DNA from: Ruegeria sp. ANG-R
GTDB taxonomy: Bacteria > Pseudomonadota > Alphaproteobacteria > Rhodobacterales > Rhodobacteraceae
NCBI RefSeq assembly: GCF_000813985.1
Contig: NZ_JWLJ01000001.1
Location: 918,453-982,452, forward strand
Reading direction: 5' to 3'
Length of the DNA stretch: 64,000 nt
In this document: piece after piece, positions 26,382-34,825 of the stretch
How positions within the stretch are numbered: the first letter of the stretch is position 1
How the letters are laid out: each line of letters begins with the position of its first letter
The notes under the pieces: generated by a model
What the model was told of the DNA's origin: nothing
The model's database searches: none
What the model saw: only the letters and a program-made list of their open reading frames with translations
Made by a program: the position numbers and the translations under genes

Positions 26382-27778
26382 TATCGCGCCTTTGGCCCGA
26401 TCATATGGTCCGGCCGCACGACGGCGTCGAACGTTTCTTCATCCACGAAACCGAGCGCGATCGCTTCTTCTTTCAGGGTCGTGCCGTTCTTATGCGCTGT
26501 TTTGGCGACAGTGGTAGCATTGTCATACCCGATGGTCGGCGCCAGTGCGGTCACAAGCATCAGCGATTCCATCATCAGCTTTTCGATACGCGGCTCGTTG
26601 GCCTTGATTCCCAGAAGCATACGTTCGGTAAAGCTGTCGGTCGCATCGCCCAGCAACTGTATCGACTGCAGCAGATTGTAGGACATCATCGGGTTGTAGA
26701 CGTTCAACTGAAAATGCCCCTGAGACCCAGCAAACTTGATTGCCGCATCGTTGCCCATCACATGAGCCGCAACCTGAGTCAAAGCTTCGGCCTGTGTCGG
26801 GTTCACCTTGCCGGGCATGATCGACGAACCAGGTTCGTTCTCAGGAAGAATAAGCTCACCAAGGCCAGAGCGTGGACCAGAGCCTAGCAGGCGGATATCG
26901 TTGGCAATTTTGTAACATGATCCGGCAATCGTAGCGAGCGCGCCGGACAGGAAGACCATTGCGTCATGGGCAGCCAGCGCCTCGAACTTATTGGGGGCCG
27001 TGACAAACGGAAGGCCAGTGATCTCGGCCATGTTGGCGGCGACGGCCTTATCCCAGCCGTGATGCGTGTTCAGCCCGGTGCCGACGGCGGTGCCGCCCTG
27101 AGCCAGTTCATAAATACCGGGCATCGAGGCTTCGACCCGTGCGATACCCTGACGGATTTGGTGCGCGTAGGCCCCGAATTCCTGTTCCAGCGTCAGGGGT
27201 GTTGCATCCTGCGTATGGGTGCGGCCGATCTTGATGATGCCAGCAAATTCTGCCGCTTTCTGTTCTAACGCGTCGGCCAGCTTGTTCAAGCCGGGCAGCA
27301 GCACGTCGCGAACACTGATCGCAGTGGCAATGTGCATCGCGGTGGGGAATGTATCGTTTGACGACTGGCCCATGTTACAATGATCGTTCGGATGCACCGG
27401 GTCTTTCGAGCCGATCACACCACCCAGAATCTCGATGGCGCGGTTCGCGATCACTTCGTTCGAGTTCATGTTCGACTGGGTACCAGATCCGGTCTGCCAG
27501 ACGACCAGAGGGAAGTTGTCATCGAACTTACCCTCAATGACTTCACCAGCCGCCTGAATGATGGCATCCGCGATCTTGGCGTCCAACTTGCCGACCGCCT
27601 TGTTTTCCATCGCACAGGCTTTCTTGATCACGCCCAGCGCACGTACGATGGCGACTGGCTGTTTTTCCCAGCCGATGGGAAAGTTCATGATCGAGCGTTG
27701 CGTTTGTGCGCCCCAATACTTGTCGGCGGGCACCTCAAGCGGGCCAAAGCTGTCGGATTCGGTGCGGGTTCGGGACAT
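26381..27778 (-). CDS. fumC: Class II fumarate hydratase
   Basis: This iron-independent fumarase interconverts fumarate and malate in the TCA cycle. The 465-residue protein starts [28 protein letters not shown]-type sequence (residues 2-29). It has the superfamily signature [13 protein letters not shown] near residue 318 and the active-site histidine region [10 protein letters not shown] near residue 187. Length is normal. It heads an operon with the DUF4169 and RHH genes and diverges from a secreted-protein gene. Confidence 0.96.
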   Translation of the reverse strand: MSRTRTESDSFGPLEVPADKYWGAQTQRSIMNFPIGWEKQPVAIVRALGVIKKACAMENKAVGKLDAKIADAIIQAAGEVIEGKFDDNFPLVVWQTGSGTQSNMNSNEVIANRAIEILGGVIGSKDPVHPNDHCNMGQSSNDTFPTAMHIATAISVRDVLLPGLNKLADALEQKAAEFAGIIKIGRTHTQDATPLTLEQEFGAYAHQIRQGIARVEASMPGIYELAQGGTAVGTGLNTHHGWDKAVAANMAEITGLPFVTAPNKFEALAAHDAMVFLSGALATIAGSCYKIANDIRLLGSGPRSGLGELILPENEPGSSIMPGKVNPTQAEALTQVAAHVMGNDAAIKFAGSQGHFQLNVYNPMMSYNLLQSIQLLGDATDSFTERMLLGIKANEPRIEKLMMESLMLVTALAPTIGYDNATTVAKTAHKNGTTLKEEAIALGFVDEETFDAVVRPDHMIGPKAR

Positions 27779-27984
27779 CGGTCACTCCGTCTGGTATGCA
27801 GTCGTATGCCGTTTACCCGCAGCAAGGCTGTGGCGCAATCGGCCAGTTGCGCGCACCTTAAACGGGGGCCAGTCAAAGGTATAGACGATGCGCCGCCGTA
27901 AATAATTTCCGTTAGCGAAAACAGTGCCATTGTACGTCGGCGGGCTAAAGTTAAGATGAAGGAACAACGGTGACGGAGGCAGCC

Positions 27985-28548
27985 ATGCGCATGACGATTC
28001 TGAAAAGACCCTTGTGTGCGATCGCGTTTGCGTTCGCCGCAAGCATTTGGTTGGCAACGTTTGCAGGGAATGCAACGGCGTCCGGTATTCAGCCCTTTGT
28101 TGGGGACTATACCGGATCGGCTGACGTTGTTGACGTGGACGGAACCGCGACCCCCCGGGATATGAGTGTTTCGATCCACGAAATCAAAGGCGGTTTCAAT
28201 GTCAGCTGGACAACAACAACTTACAAGGGTGACGGGCGCGTCAAGGATGAAAAATACTCGGTCGATTTCCAGCAATCGGATCGACCCGATGTTTATTCGG
28301 CCGCGATGAAACGCAATGTGTTCGGCCACGAAGTGCAACTTGATCCGATGAAAGGCGAACCGTTCGTCTGGGGACGGATCGAGGGAAAGACGTTAACGGT
28401 CTTTTCGCTGTTTATCGCGGAAAACGGGGGATATGAGTTACAGCAGTTCGACCGGACGCTGGCCAAGGGCGGGTTGGAACTGTCCTTCTCTCGATTCCGC
28501 AACGGCGACAAATCCAGATCAGTCGAGACCTTCCTGAAGAAGAAGTAA
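27985..28548 (+). CDS. Secreted protein of unknown function
   Basis: The 187-residue protein has an N-terminal signal peptide (about residues 1-31, hydrophobic core then ATASG). The mature domain is predicted to be beta-rich, beginning PFVGDYTGSADVVD. I do not recognise the family. ATG 27985 has GAGGC upstream; a GTG at 27970 with AAGGA is an alternative. It stands alone between fumC and sspB and ends in a perfect hairpin. It is likely periplasmic or outer-membrane associated. Confidence 0.6.
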   Translation: MRMTILKRPLCAIAFAFAASIWLATFAGNATASGIQPFVGDYTGSADVVDVDGTATPRDMSVSIHEIKGGFNVSWTTTTYKGDGRVKDEKYSVDFQQSDRPDVYSAAMKRNVFGHEVQLDPMKGEPFVWGRIEGKTLTVFSLFIAENGGYELQQFDRTLAKGGLELSFSRFRNGDKSRSVETFLKKK

Positions 28549-28568
28549 ACCCCGCGTTGCGCGGGGTT
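28548..28568. terminator. Hairpin between convergent genes
   Basis: AACCCCGCG-TTG-CGCGGGGTT is a perfect 9-bp stem that begins on the stop codon of the secreted-protein gene and lies just beyond the sspB stop. The T-run is weak, so function as a bidirectional terminator is probable rather than certain. Confidence 0.6.
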
Positions 28569-28576
28569 GGAACCTG

Positions 28577-29044
28577 TTATTTGCGGAAGCTATCCAGCGA
28601 AACAACGTCCGCATCATGATGGGGTTCTGGTTCTTCGACTTCGAGCTCAATCGGGGCTTCTTCGGCCAGTTGATCTTCATCCTCCTCATCCTCGGGGCTT
28701 TCAAACCGCAATCCGAACTCGACCGAGGGGTCTACGAAGGTTTTGATCGCCAGATAAGGGATATAGAGCGGCTCGGGTGCGTCGCCGAAGTTCAGGGTAA
28801 TCGAAAATCCCTCATCTCCGACTTCGAGGTTTTCGAACCAATGCTGCATGACAATCGTCATCTCGCCGGGATATCGCTGCCTCAGCCAATCGGCCAGTTC
28901 GACACCCTCATGTCGCGTATCAAAAGTAATGAAGAAATGATGCGCACCGGGCAGACCGGTTTCAGACACGCCGGTCAGGACGGTCTTAATCAGGCCACGC
29001 ATGGCCGTGTGCATCAGATTCCCGTAGTCGATGTCTTGCGACAT
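28577..29044 (-). CDS. sspB: ClpXP adaptor SspB, alphaproteobacterial type
   Basis: SspB-alpha tethers ssrA-tagged peptides to the ClpXP protease. The 155-residue protein begins MSQDIDYGNLMHTAMRGLIK. It has the tag-binding fold region HFFITFDTRHEGVELADWL and a long acidic tail of about 45 residues that ends DVVSLDSFRK, the likely ClpX-docking peptide. I chose ATG 29044; an upstream start is less typical. The tmRNA that makes its tagged substrates is encoded about 3 kb away. Confidence 0.88.
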   Translation of the reverse strand: MSQDIDYGNLMHTAMRGLIKTVLTGVSETGLPGAHHFFITFDTRHEGVELADWLRQRYPGEMTIVMQHWFENLEVGDEGFSITLNFGDAPEPLYIPYLAIKTFVDPSVEFGLRFESPEDEEDEDQLAEEAPIELEVEEPEPHHDADVVSLDSFRK

Positions 29045-29120
29045 GATTGATCCTCGAAAGTGGTTAAGCCCAGCATAAGGCATTCGAACGGAAACGAAAG
29101 GCCGTGCTGAGCTGTATTGA

Positions 29121-30371
29121 TTACAAAACCTGTAACCCGATTCCGGCCAGAACCATGACAGCTAATGTGGTCGCTAAACCGGATTTCATACGGAAAATCA
29201 ACAGGCCTGCAACAAGGGTAAGGCTCAAAGCCCTGATATCCAGAGTCATCAGGTCGGGCAGGGGCAAGGACACAGGGCCCCAGCGCCATCCCGGAAGGCT
29301 ACCGAACAGGACATTCAGGCCGAACCACACGGACAGGTTGAGAATCACCCCGACCACAGCCGCAGTGATTCCATGCATTGCGGCGCCCAGACGCGGACGA
29401 GCGGCGATTCTGTCCAAATGGGGGGCGGCAAGAAAAATCCACAGGAAACAGGGCACGAACGTCGCCCATAGCGCAACCAGCCCTGCCGCCAGCGCAAGCG
29501 AGGGACCTCCGGCAATCTGTCCGCTGAGCATGGCAACAAACTGAGTCACCAGAATAAGGGGCCCGGGTGTGGTTTCGGCAAGCCCCAGCGCATCAATCAT
29601 CTGGTGCGTGCTGATCCATTGATAGGTATCGACGACGGTTTGTGTCATATAGGCCAGCACCGCGTATGCACCACCGAAGGTGACGACGGCCAGACGGGCG
29701 AAGAACCACCCCAGATCGCTTAGCAGTTCCTGACCCGTGACATGCAAAAGAACCAGCGGCCCCAGCCAAAGGACCAACCAGAAGGCCGCGGTTCGGATAG
29801 GCTTGCTGAGAGTTGGGCTTGGTTGGACGGCTGTCGGCGTGAGGTTTTTCGACGTTGCATATCCCCAGAGTGCGGCGCAGAGGATGATCAGCGGGAAGGG
29901 CAGGTTGAATACAAAGATGCCCAAAAAGGCGAGGCCGGCGATCACCCGATGTTCGACATCCGTCAACGCTTTCCGCGACAGGTTCCGCAGAGCTTGCAGG
30001 ACGATGATGATAACGGTTGCCTTGATGCCTAGAAATCCCGCCTGAACCAGAGGCAGTTCGCCGTACGCGGCATAAAGCGCGACAAGAAGGGCGATCACCA
30101 GCGCGCCCGGCAGAACAAACAGGGCTCCGGCAATCAGCCCGCCGGTCACGCCGCGCAACCTCCAACCCGCGTAGGTGGCGAGTTGCATGGCCTCGGGACC
30201 TGGCAGCAACATGCACAATGAAAGCGCACGCAGATAGGTTTGCTCGTCCAGCCAGGGGCGCTTTTCGACCAGTTCCTGATGCATCAGTGAAATCTGTGCG
30301 GCGGGCCCGCCGAATGACAGCAGGCCAATGCGCCCAAAGACCCTGATAAGCTCGCGGAAAGAAGGCGTCAT
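29121..30371 (-). CDS. chrA: Chromate transporter ChrA
   Basis: This 416-residue inner-membrane efflux protein of the CHR family is of the long form with two homologous halves. The first half has FGRIGLLSFGGPAAQI near residue 10 and LPGPEAMQLA near residue 55. The second has RLAVVTFGGAYAVLAYM near residue 225 and TTPGPLILVTQFV near residue 265, showing the duplication directly. It probably exports chromate. The start overlaps the end of the chrB-like gene by 4 bases, so they form one operon. Confidence 0.9.
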   Translation of the reverse strand: MTPSFRELIRVFGRIGLLSFGGPAAQISLMHQELVEKRPWLDEQTYLRALSLCMLLPGPEAMQLATYAGWRLRGVTGGLIAGALFVLPGALVIALLVALYAAYGELPLVQAGFLGIKATVIIIVLQALRNLSRKALTDVEHRVIAGLAFLGIFVFNLPFPLIILCAALWGYATSKNLTPTAVQPSPTLSKPIRTAAFWLVLWLGPLVLLHVTGQELLSDLGWFFARLAVVTFGGAYAVLAYMTQTVVDTYQWISTHQMIDALGLAETTPGPLILVTQFVAMLSGQIAGGPSLALAAGLVALWATFVPCFLWIFLAAPHLDRIAARPRLGAAMHGITAAVVGVILNLSVWFGLNVLFGSLPGWRWGPVSLPLPDLMTLDIRALSLTLVAGLLIFRMKSGLATTLAVMVLAGIGLQVL

Positions 30372-31183
30372 TGACCGTGACCTGCCGGCCAGTCATGCGT
30401 TTCACCCGCCCCATCCCGTGCCCAGCGATAGAGCGCGTCGTAAAGGTGCAGACCGGCCTTCAATTGTTGCTGATCATCCCGATACTGGCGTGACAACCCA
30501 ACCGACAGGGCCAGCAACCCAGCGGCTTCCGGTGACAGGTCATGTCGATTTGTATCCGCCGCACGAACGATGGTGGCCACGCGATCCAGCGGCTCGGAAT
30601 GCAGGTTGAATTCGTCCAGCATCGTATCAAAGGTGCATCTGTCGCCGCGATGGCTCCAGTCAGTGCCTTCGACATCAAAAGCTGTGGCACCAAAGTGCCC
30701 GGCAACACCCGGAACTTCGGTTGGTGCGACAAAAAGAAACTGTGCGCGGGCGTCGACAAACCTGCGGATCAGCCAGGGGCACGCGATACGGTCGATCTTG
30801 GGGCGGTGCCGGGTAACCCAGAGCGTACCGCCGTCGATGATCGCGGGCAGGGCCGAAACCGGAACGCTTGGCGCACCCGGCGTGGCGCGCCAAGCGAGAG
30901 TTCCGCCTTCCAGATACTCGGCCCGCGCTCCACCTGTCTGCAGCCAGGAAACGACGCCCTGACTCAGTTTCTTGCCCTTCTGGCAAATCACCACGCATGG
31001 CCGATCAGCGATCAGTTTTCGGATGCCGTCGATATCGTCATAGGAATGACGAACCGCAGCCGGGATGAGACAGGGATCATCGTTGAAATCGGCGTCCGTG
31101 CGCACGTCGACAAGCACGGGCGCCTGAGGCGTACCAATCAGGCGTAAGAGTTGCCGGGTCGTAATAGCATTGGGGGCAGCCAT
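30368..31183 (-). CDS. Rhodanese-ChrB fusion protein
   Basis: The 271-residue protein has an N-terminal rhodanese-like domain (VLVDVRTDADF near residue 24; active loop CQKGKKLSQG with cysteine near residue 68). A C-terminal ChrB-type domain follows, starting near GGTLWVTRHRPKIDRIACPWLIRRF. ChrB C-terminal domains accompany ChrA and are linked to chromate sensing or resistance. Here the usual ChrB N-terminal part is replaced by a sulfurtransferase-like domain. It is translationally coupled to chrA. The rhodanese domain may handle thiols or reduce chromate, but that is inference. Confidence 0.82.
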   Translation of the reverse strand: MAAPNAITTRQLLRLIGTPQAPVLVDVRTDADFNDDPCLIPAAVRHSYDDIDGIRKLIADRPCVVICQKGKKLSQGVVSWLQTGGARAEYLEGGTLAWRATPGAPSVPVSALPAIIDGGTLWVTRHRPKIDRIACPWLIRRFVDARAQFLFVAPTEVPGVAGHFGATAFDVEGTDWSHRGDRCTFDTMLDEFNLHSEPLDRVATIVRAADTNRHDLSPEAAGLLALSVGLSRQYRDDQQQLKAGLHLYDALYRWARDGAGETHDWPAGHGQ

Positions 31184-31309
31184 AGCATGTTTCCTTGTTG
31201 CTTTGGATACATGCGAACTTGGGCTGCCGCCTCACGGGGTGTTCGCAAGCCTACCCCTTGTTCCTCTGCTAGCGTGCAAACGCGGCATGGGTCAAGCTTG
31301 CGGTGACGA

Positions 31310-31744
31310 TTATCCGGCCCAGTCCAACCTCTGGCCGGTCATGCAAACGGGCAGGGTGTCCTGCGGAAACTGCCCCAGCTGTTCGAAGAATGAAATGAAG
31401 TCGAACTGATTATAGGCTTCTACCATCTTGTCACCCTTGAACCGGGCCATGACCTGTCCGGTCACCTCCAGCGGGGCGCCGTTGTCCGCTCGAAACGTGC
31501 GGACGTGAAGAATACCGGACACCCAATCCCCATTCTCGATGATCTTGGGTAACTCGACTGTGATGTCGCCCAGCACATGACGGAATGCCATGACCAGATC
31601 ACGAAAGTCCTCAGCGCCGACCTGCATTTCGGGAATCAACCCTTCGGCCATGGTATCCGGGGCGAAAAACTGATCGATCGCATCGGTATTGCCCTTTTCC
31701 CAGACTTCCGAATACCACGCCCTTAATCTGTCAGAGTTCGTCAT
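31310..31744 (-). CDS. SnoaL-like (NTF2-fold) protein
   Basis: This 144-residue protein has the NTF2-like cyclase fold pattern (RAWYSEVWEKGNTDAIDQFFAPD, residues 7-29). FRDLVMAFRHVLGDITVEL follows near residue 47, and a final strand region near YNQFDFISFFEQLG. Such proteins include polyketide cyclases, isomerases and many of unknown function. The gene is monocistronic with a strong ribosome site (AGGAGGGT). It lies between the chromate genes and ssrA, with no sign of what it acts on. Confidence 0.7.
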   Translation of the reverse strand: MTNSDRLRAWYSEVWEKGNTDAIDQFFAPDTMAEGLIPEMQVGAEDFRDLVMAFRHVLGDITVELPKIIENGDWVSGILHVRTFRADNGAPLEVTGQVMARFKGDKMVEAYNQFDFISFFEQLGQFPQDTLPVCMTGQRLDWAG

Positions 31745-31834
31745 CTCAACCCTCCTGTCGCATAACCGGGAAAATGGTCGAAAGAAGTGAATAAACCCTA
31801 AATCTCAGGTAAGTTATGGGTTTAACGCAGACAT

Positions 31835-32153
31835 GAAACGGGAAATGCAGGTTTCTGTTGCCAGGTACCTGCGAACCCCGCCTTACGCGGCTAGGCGCAA
31901 GGGCTTAAGTTTCGGTCTTGCTACTGCTTACGCAGCAACTGCAACCGGAGCACGATTGTCGTTTGCAATTGTACTATTTTCGCCGATAACGGTGGCAGAC
32001 AGCCGAGACAAAGCTAACCCCTTTAGACGTTCGTCGATCCTGTTTCGGCCCCATGATCCTCAAACGAAGGATGGTTGGTGGAGCCGCCGGGTACCGCCCC
32101 CGGGTCCGATCCGCTTATTACGAGCGCGTTTATGTCCATAGTCCCGAAGGACA
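31835..32153 (-). ncRNA. ssrA: Transfer-messenger RNA, circularly permuted two-piece form
   Basis: Reading the minus strand, the acceptor piece comes first and ends CGGCTCC-ACCA at 32086-32076. After a 23-base intervening segment the coding piece begins GGGGCCG at 32052, which pairs with the acceptor strand to form the 7-bp stem. The tag reading frame at 31966-31928 encodes ANDNRAPVAVAA and a TAA stop, ending in the expected AVAA degron. A promoter-like sequence sits just upstream. The permuted order is the known alphaproteobacterial arrangement. Outer ends are approximate. It rescues stalled ribosomes together with SmpB; the tagged products go to ClpXP with SspB. Confidence 0.93.
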
Positions 32154-32158
32154 TCCCT

Positions 32159-32187
32159 TATATAGGTGAGGATCGGGGGCGATGCAA
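32159..32187 (-). promoter_or_regulatory. Promoter of ssrA
   Basis: On the minus strand TTGCAT (-35) and TATATA (-10) are separated by exactly 17 bases. Transcription would begin at about 32152, at the start of the tmRNA precursor. Confidence 0.7.
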
Positions 32188-32227
32188 ACTCAGATTGAAA
32201 ATCACCGCCTGTAATAAAACCAGTGCC

Positions 32228-32590
32228 TTACGGTGCCTTGTTGATGTTAACAAGGATCAACCACAGGGCCAGAGCCAGCTCGATTCCTCCAAAAGTCAGT
32301 GCCTTGAGCAGCGGAGGACTGTCCAGCGCAACAGAAATGAGCCGCCCCAGCGCCGTCCCGGCATAAACAACGCCCAGCATCGCATAGGCCATCGGAGTGT
32401 TCAGCCAAAGCACCGCTGCACCAGTCACCACAAACAGTCCACCCACCGAGGCGCGCATCTCACTGAGGCCCATGGTGCTCTTGGTCGGGGCCAGATCCAA
32501 CGCGTTGGCCGTAAACGCGGGGGCCAGAAAACCGAAGAGACCGAAGCCAATCGTAAGCAAAGCGGCTATCACGTTGAGGGCTGTTGTCAT
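32228..32590 (-). CDS. Small four-helix membrane protein (DUF4345-like)
   Basis: This 120-residue protein is almost entirely hydrophobic, with about four membrane helices. Motifs such as GLSEMRASVGGLFVVTGA and AGTALGRLISVALD resemble the DUF4345 family, which has no known function. A good ribosome site (AAAGGGA) precedes the ATG. It is the last gene of the leftward group gntR, mtoX, membrane protein, DUF4345. The 62-bp gap to the upstream gene permits but does not prove co-transcription. Confidence 0.6.
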   Translation of the reverse strand: MTTALNVIAALLTIGFGLFGFLAPAFTANALDLAPTKSTMGLSEMRASVGGLFVVTGAAVLWLNTPMAYAMLGVVYAGTALGRLISVALDSPPLLKALTFGGIELALALWLILVNINKAP

Positions 32591-32652
32591 CTATCCCGGT
32601 CCCTTTTGATCTGCATGTTCAAACTAGCCCATTGTCATGCAATGAAAAGCAC

Positions 32653-33360
32653 CTAAAGCGCTGACCAAAGGCCCAAAACGCCGACCAAAATCAGGCTCAG
32701 GGCCCAGACAAGTTCAAGATTAAACCAGCTGCGAGACAGAAATTGCAGTCCTAGCCAGCGGTAGACCGCGAATGCAAGGATGCCCCCTCCGAGGATCATT
32801 GCGGCACTATGAAGTGCGGCGACGGCCAGGACCAGAATACCGTTGGTCGCCATGATTTCCGACACCGCCCGGTGCCCGGCGTCCAGTTCATCCAGCCCGC
32901 ACAGGCCCAGATAGATCGGGACCAGCATCAACGCAGCGCCATGGGCCAATGCCACGAGGAATGACCACAGAGCCAGTCTACCCGGAGGTATCCGCGAAAG
33001 CACTCGAGGGTGGCGACGCGTTATCGCGATGTAAATACCCATCACGATCACGATCAGGGCCGCACCGATACGTATCTCGCGCTGATACTCGATCAGAGCT
33101 GCCATCAGGGCGAAAGGCAGCAAGACACCAAGCATTGCCACGAAATGTCCGCTTGCCAGCGCTGCCAGAGCGCGCCAGAGGGCGGATTGGCGCTGTTCCA
33201 TAAGCGCAGACGACACGGCAAGCGGCCAGCCCATGCCCGGGTTCAGGCCATGGTATGCACCGCTTAGAAGAACGGCCAGCCAGAGGCCGGCCGTCGATGT
33301 CAGCAAGGCGTCCAACTCAGACCGATGGATAGCAGAAGCTGTCTGTCGAACAGTCGCCAC
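32653..33360 (-). CDS. Predicted polytopic membrane protein downstream of mtoX
   Basis: This protein of about 235 residues has six or so membrane segments. The early motif SGAYHGLNPGMGWPLAVS and a later histidine in LVALAHGAALMLVP resemble the histidine-bearing helices of nickel/cobalt or HupE/UreJ-like metal transporters, but I am not certain of the family. The ATG at 33360 lies inside mtoX (44-base overlap). A TTG at 33315, just after the mtoX stop, is an alternative start giving 220 residues. Tight coupling to mtoX suggests a shared role, perhaps metal supply to the oxidase. Confidence 0.6.
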   Translation of the reverse strand: MATVRQTASAIHRSELDALLTSTAGLWLAVLLSGAYHGLNPGMGWPLAVSSALMEQRQSALWRALAALASGHFVAMLGVLLPFALMAALIEYQREIRIGAALIVIVMGIYIAITRRHPRVLSRIPPGRLALWSFLVALAHGAALMLVPIYLGLCGLDELDAGHRAVSEIMATNGILVLAVAALHSAAMILGGGILAFAVYRWLGLQFLSRSWFNLELVWALSLILVGVLGLWSAL

Positions 33361-34717
33361 CTTCCAGGCGGATCTGATGGGCGCGGTACCCGTCAGGGAA
33401 ATCTACCCAGAATTTCGGGTCCAGCGTCAGACCTCCGGTCTCTCCGACATCCGCTTTGACCATCGCCGCGCCGCGTTCTCCGGGATAGAACTGATCATCC
33501 CACGTGGAATAGAGAGAATTGGTCCAGTAGACCCGTTTCCCATCCCGGCTTATCTCGACCATCTGAGGGCCGTAACCAAAAGCCTGCCCATTGGGGTGTT
33601 TGGTTTTCTTTACGATCCCTCCGATCTCGACCTTGCCGGCAAGGGTCGGGTTCATCGGATCAGAGACATCGTATTGATGCATTTCACCCGTGCCCCAGCA
33701 GGCCACATAGAGGTATTTGTCATCAAGGCTGAGGTCGATATCCGTGACCAGCGGCGGAACGGCGGAAAACCCCTTCAGCAAGTCGGGCAGGTCGTCCGGG
33801 TCAGCCGGCTGCGGATCAATCGTGATGGTTTTCTTCGCCTCGAAAGTGCCGTCATCGTTGCGCCACCAGGTAAAGATCGCACCCTGCAGATTGGTTGTGT
33901 CGACCACAACGCCACAGAAGCCATATTGCTTGACAGGATCATGCGCAGGCCGGATTTCCAGCGCCATCTGGTGATTTTCGCCCAGGTCAATGGTCTGGAT
34001 ATTGGTCCGGCTGCGAAGGTTCCAGAAATGGATTCTGTGCCCATACTTGTTGGACAGCAGATCCTCGGCCACGATCCCGTTTTCGAATTGCGGGGGCAGG
34101 CCCCATTCCGAGCTGACCATGTAATCGCGCGGCAGGTTCCACCAGAAATCATAGTGTTTGTCCTGCACACCGCGTTCGATCTCGTATCGACCGATGATCT
34201 CGAAGCTCTCGCAATCCATGATGAAGATGCCGGGAGGGCCATCCGTCCCGTCCTCACCTGCGCCGCCCAGGGTGCTGACGTATATTCCTTCGGGGCCGCA
34301 ATGAATGGTATGCGGACGGGAATATCCTGTCTTGGCAAAGACTTCTTCGGGTTCAATGATCTTGTGAATCTTGGCTTCCAGCGGGTTTTTGACATCGATG
34401 ATGTAGATCCGGCTGGACCGGATACCCGGAACGATCAGGTAGCGTCGCTCCAGAAAAGCATGACCGCTAAGAGGCGACAGCGACGAGGAACAAGCGTTCC
34501 AGCCAAAGTGATGAAACTCATCGCCTTTTTCCGGCATGATCACCTGATGAACGATCTTGCCGTAGTCTTCCGATGTCGGATCGACATTCACGACCGCCAA
34601 TCCATCGGGTTGCGAAAAATCGGGGCTGAGCATCAACGTGAAGGCCAGCGTCTCGGCTGGTCCTTCCATCGCCAGTCTGGCCGAAGGGTAAAAGGTTGGG
34701 TCCGGTCTTTGGTTCAT
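33317..34717 (-). CDS. mtoX: Methanethiol oxidase, SBP56 (selenium-binding protein) family
   Basis: The 466-residue protein matches the SBP56 family, whose characterised bacterial members oxidise methanethiol to formaldehyde, hydrogen sulfide and hydrogen peroxide. The conserved FHHFGWNACSS block contains the family cysteine (residue 76), like human SELENBP1. SRPHTIHCGPEGIYVS, WNLPRDYMVSSEWG and the C-terminal YRAHQIRLEGGDCSTD are also typical. No signal peptide is visible, so this is predicted cytoplasmic, unlike the periplasmic Hyphomicrobium enzyme. The start at ATG 34717 follows GGGAGG. It lies beside a GntR gene and near dmdA, whose pathway produces methanethiol. The family also contains members of uncertain function. 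Confidence 0.85.
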   Translation of the reverse strand: MNQRPDPTFYPSARLAMEGPAETLAFTLMLSPDFSQPDGLAVVNVDPTSEDYGKIVHQVIMPEKGDEFHHFGWNACSSSLSPLSGHAFLERRYLIVPGIRSSRIYIIDVKNPLEAKIHKIIEPEEVFAKTGYSRPHTIHCGPEGIYVSTLGGAGEDGTDGPPGIFIMDCESFEIIGRYEIERGVQDKHYDFWWNLPRDYMVSSEWGLPPQFENGIVAEDLLSNKYGHRIHFWNLRSRTNIQTIDLGENHQMALEIRPAHDPVKQYGFCGVVVDTTNLQGAIFTWWRNDDGTFEAKKTITIDPQPADPDDLPDLLKGFSAVPPLVTDIDLSLDDKYLYVACWGTGEMHQYDVSDPMNPTLAGKVEIGGIVKKTKHPNGQAFGYGPQMVEISRDGKRVYWTNSLYSTWDDQFYPGERGAAMVKADVGETGGLTLDPKFWVDFPDGYRAHQIRLEGGDCSTDSFCYPSV

Positions 34718-34825
34718 AACGTCCTCCCGTAAGTCATTGATCTTCAATTCATAGTGAGAGTTCCGGTCTTGTCGCCGGATGTCATGCTGCCTGCTCGGGG
34801 TCCTTCTTGATTCCAGTCTTCTTTC

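Noticed and set aside
31833-32141. 102-residue plus-strand frame
   Set aside because: It lies exactly across the minus-strand tmRNA and has no protein features.
33233-34732. 499-residue plus-strand open frame antisense to mtoX
   Set aside because: mtoX on the other strand has clear SBP56 motifs. The antisense frame has no family features and no ribosome site.
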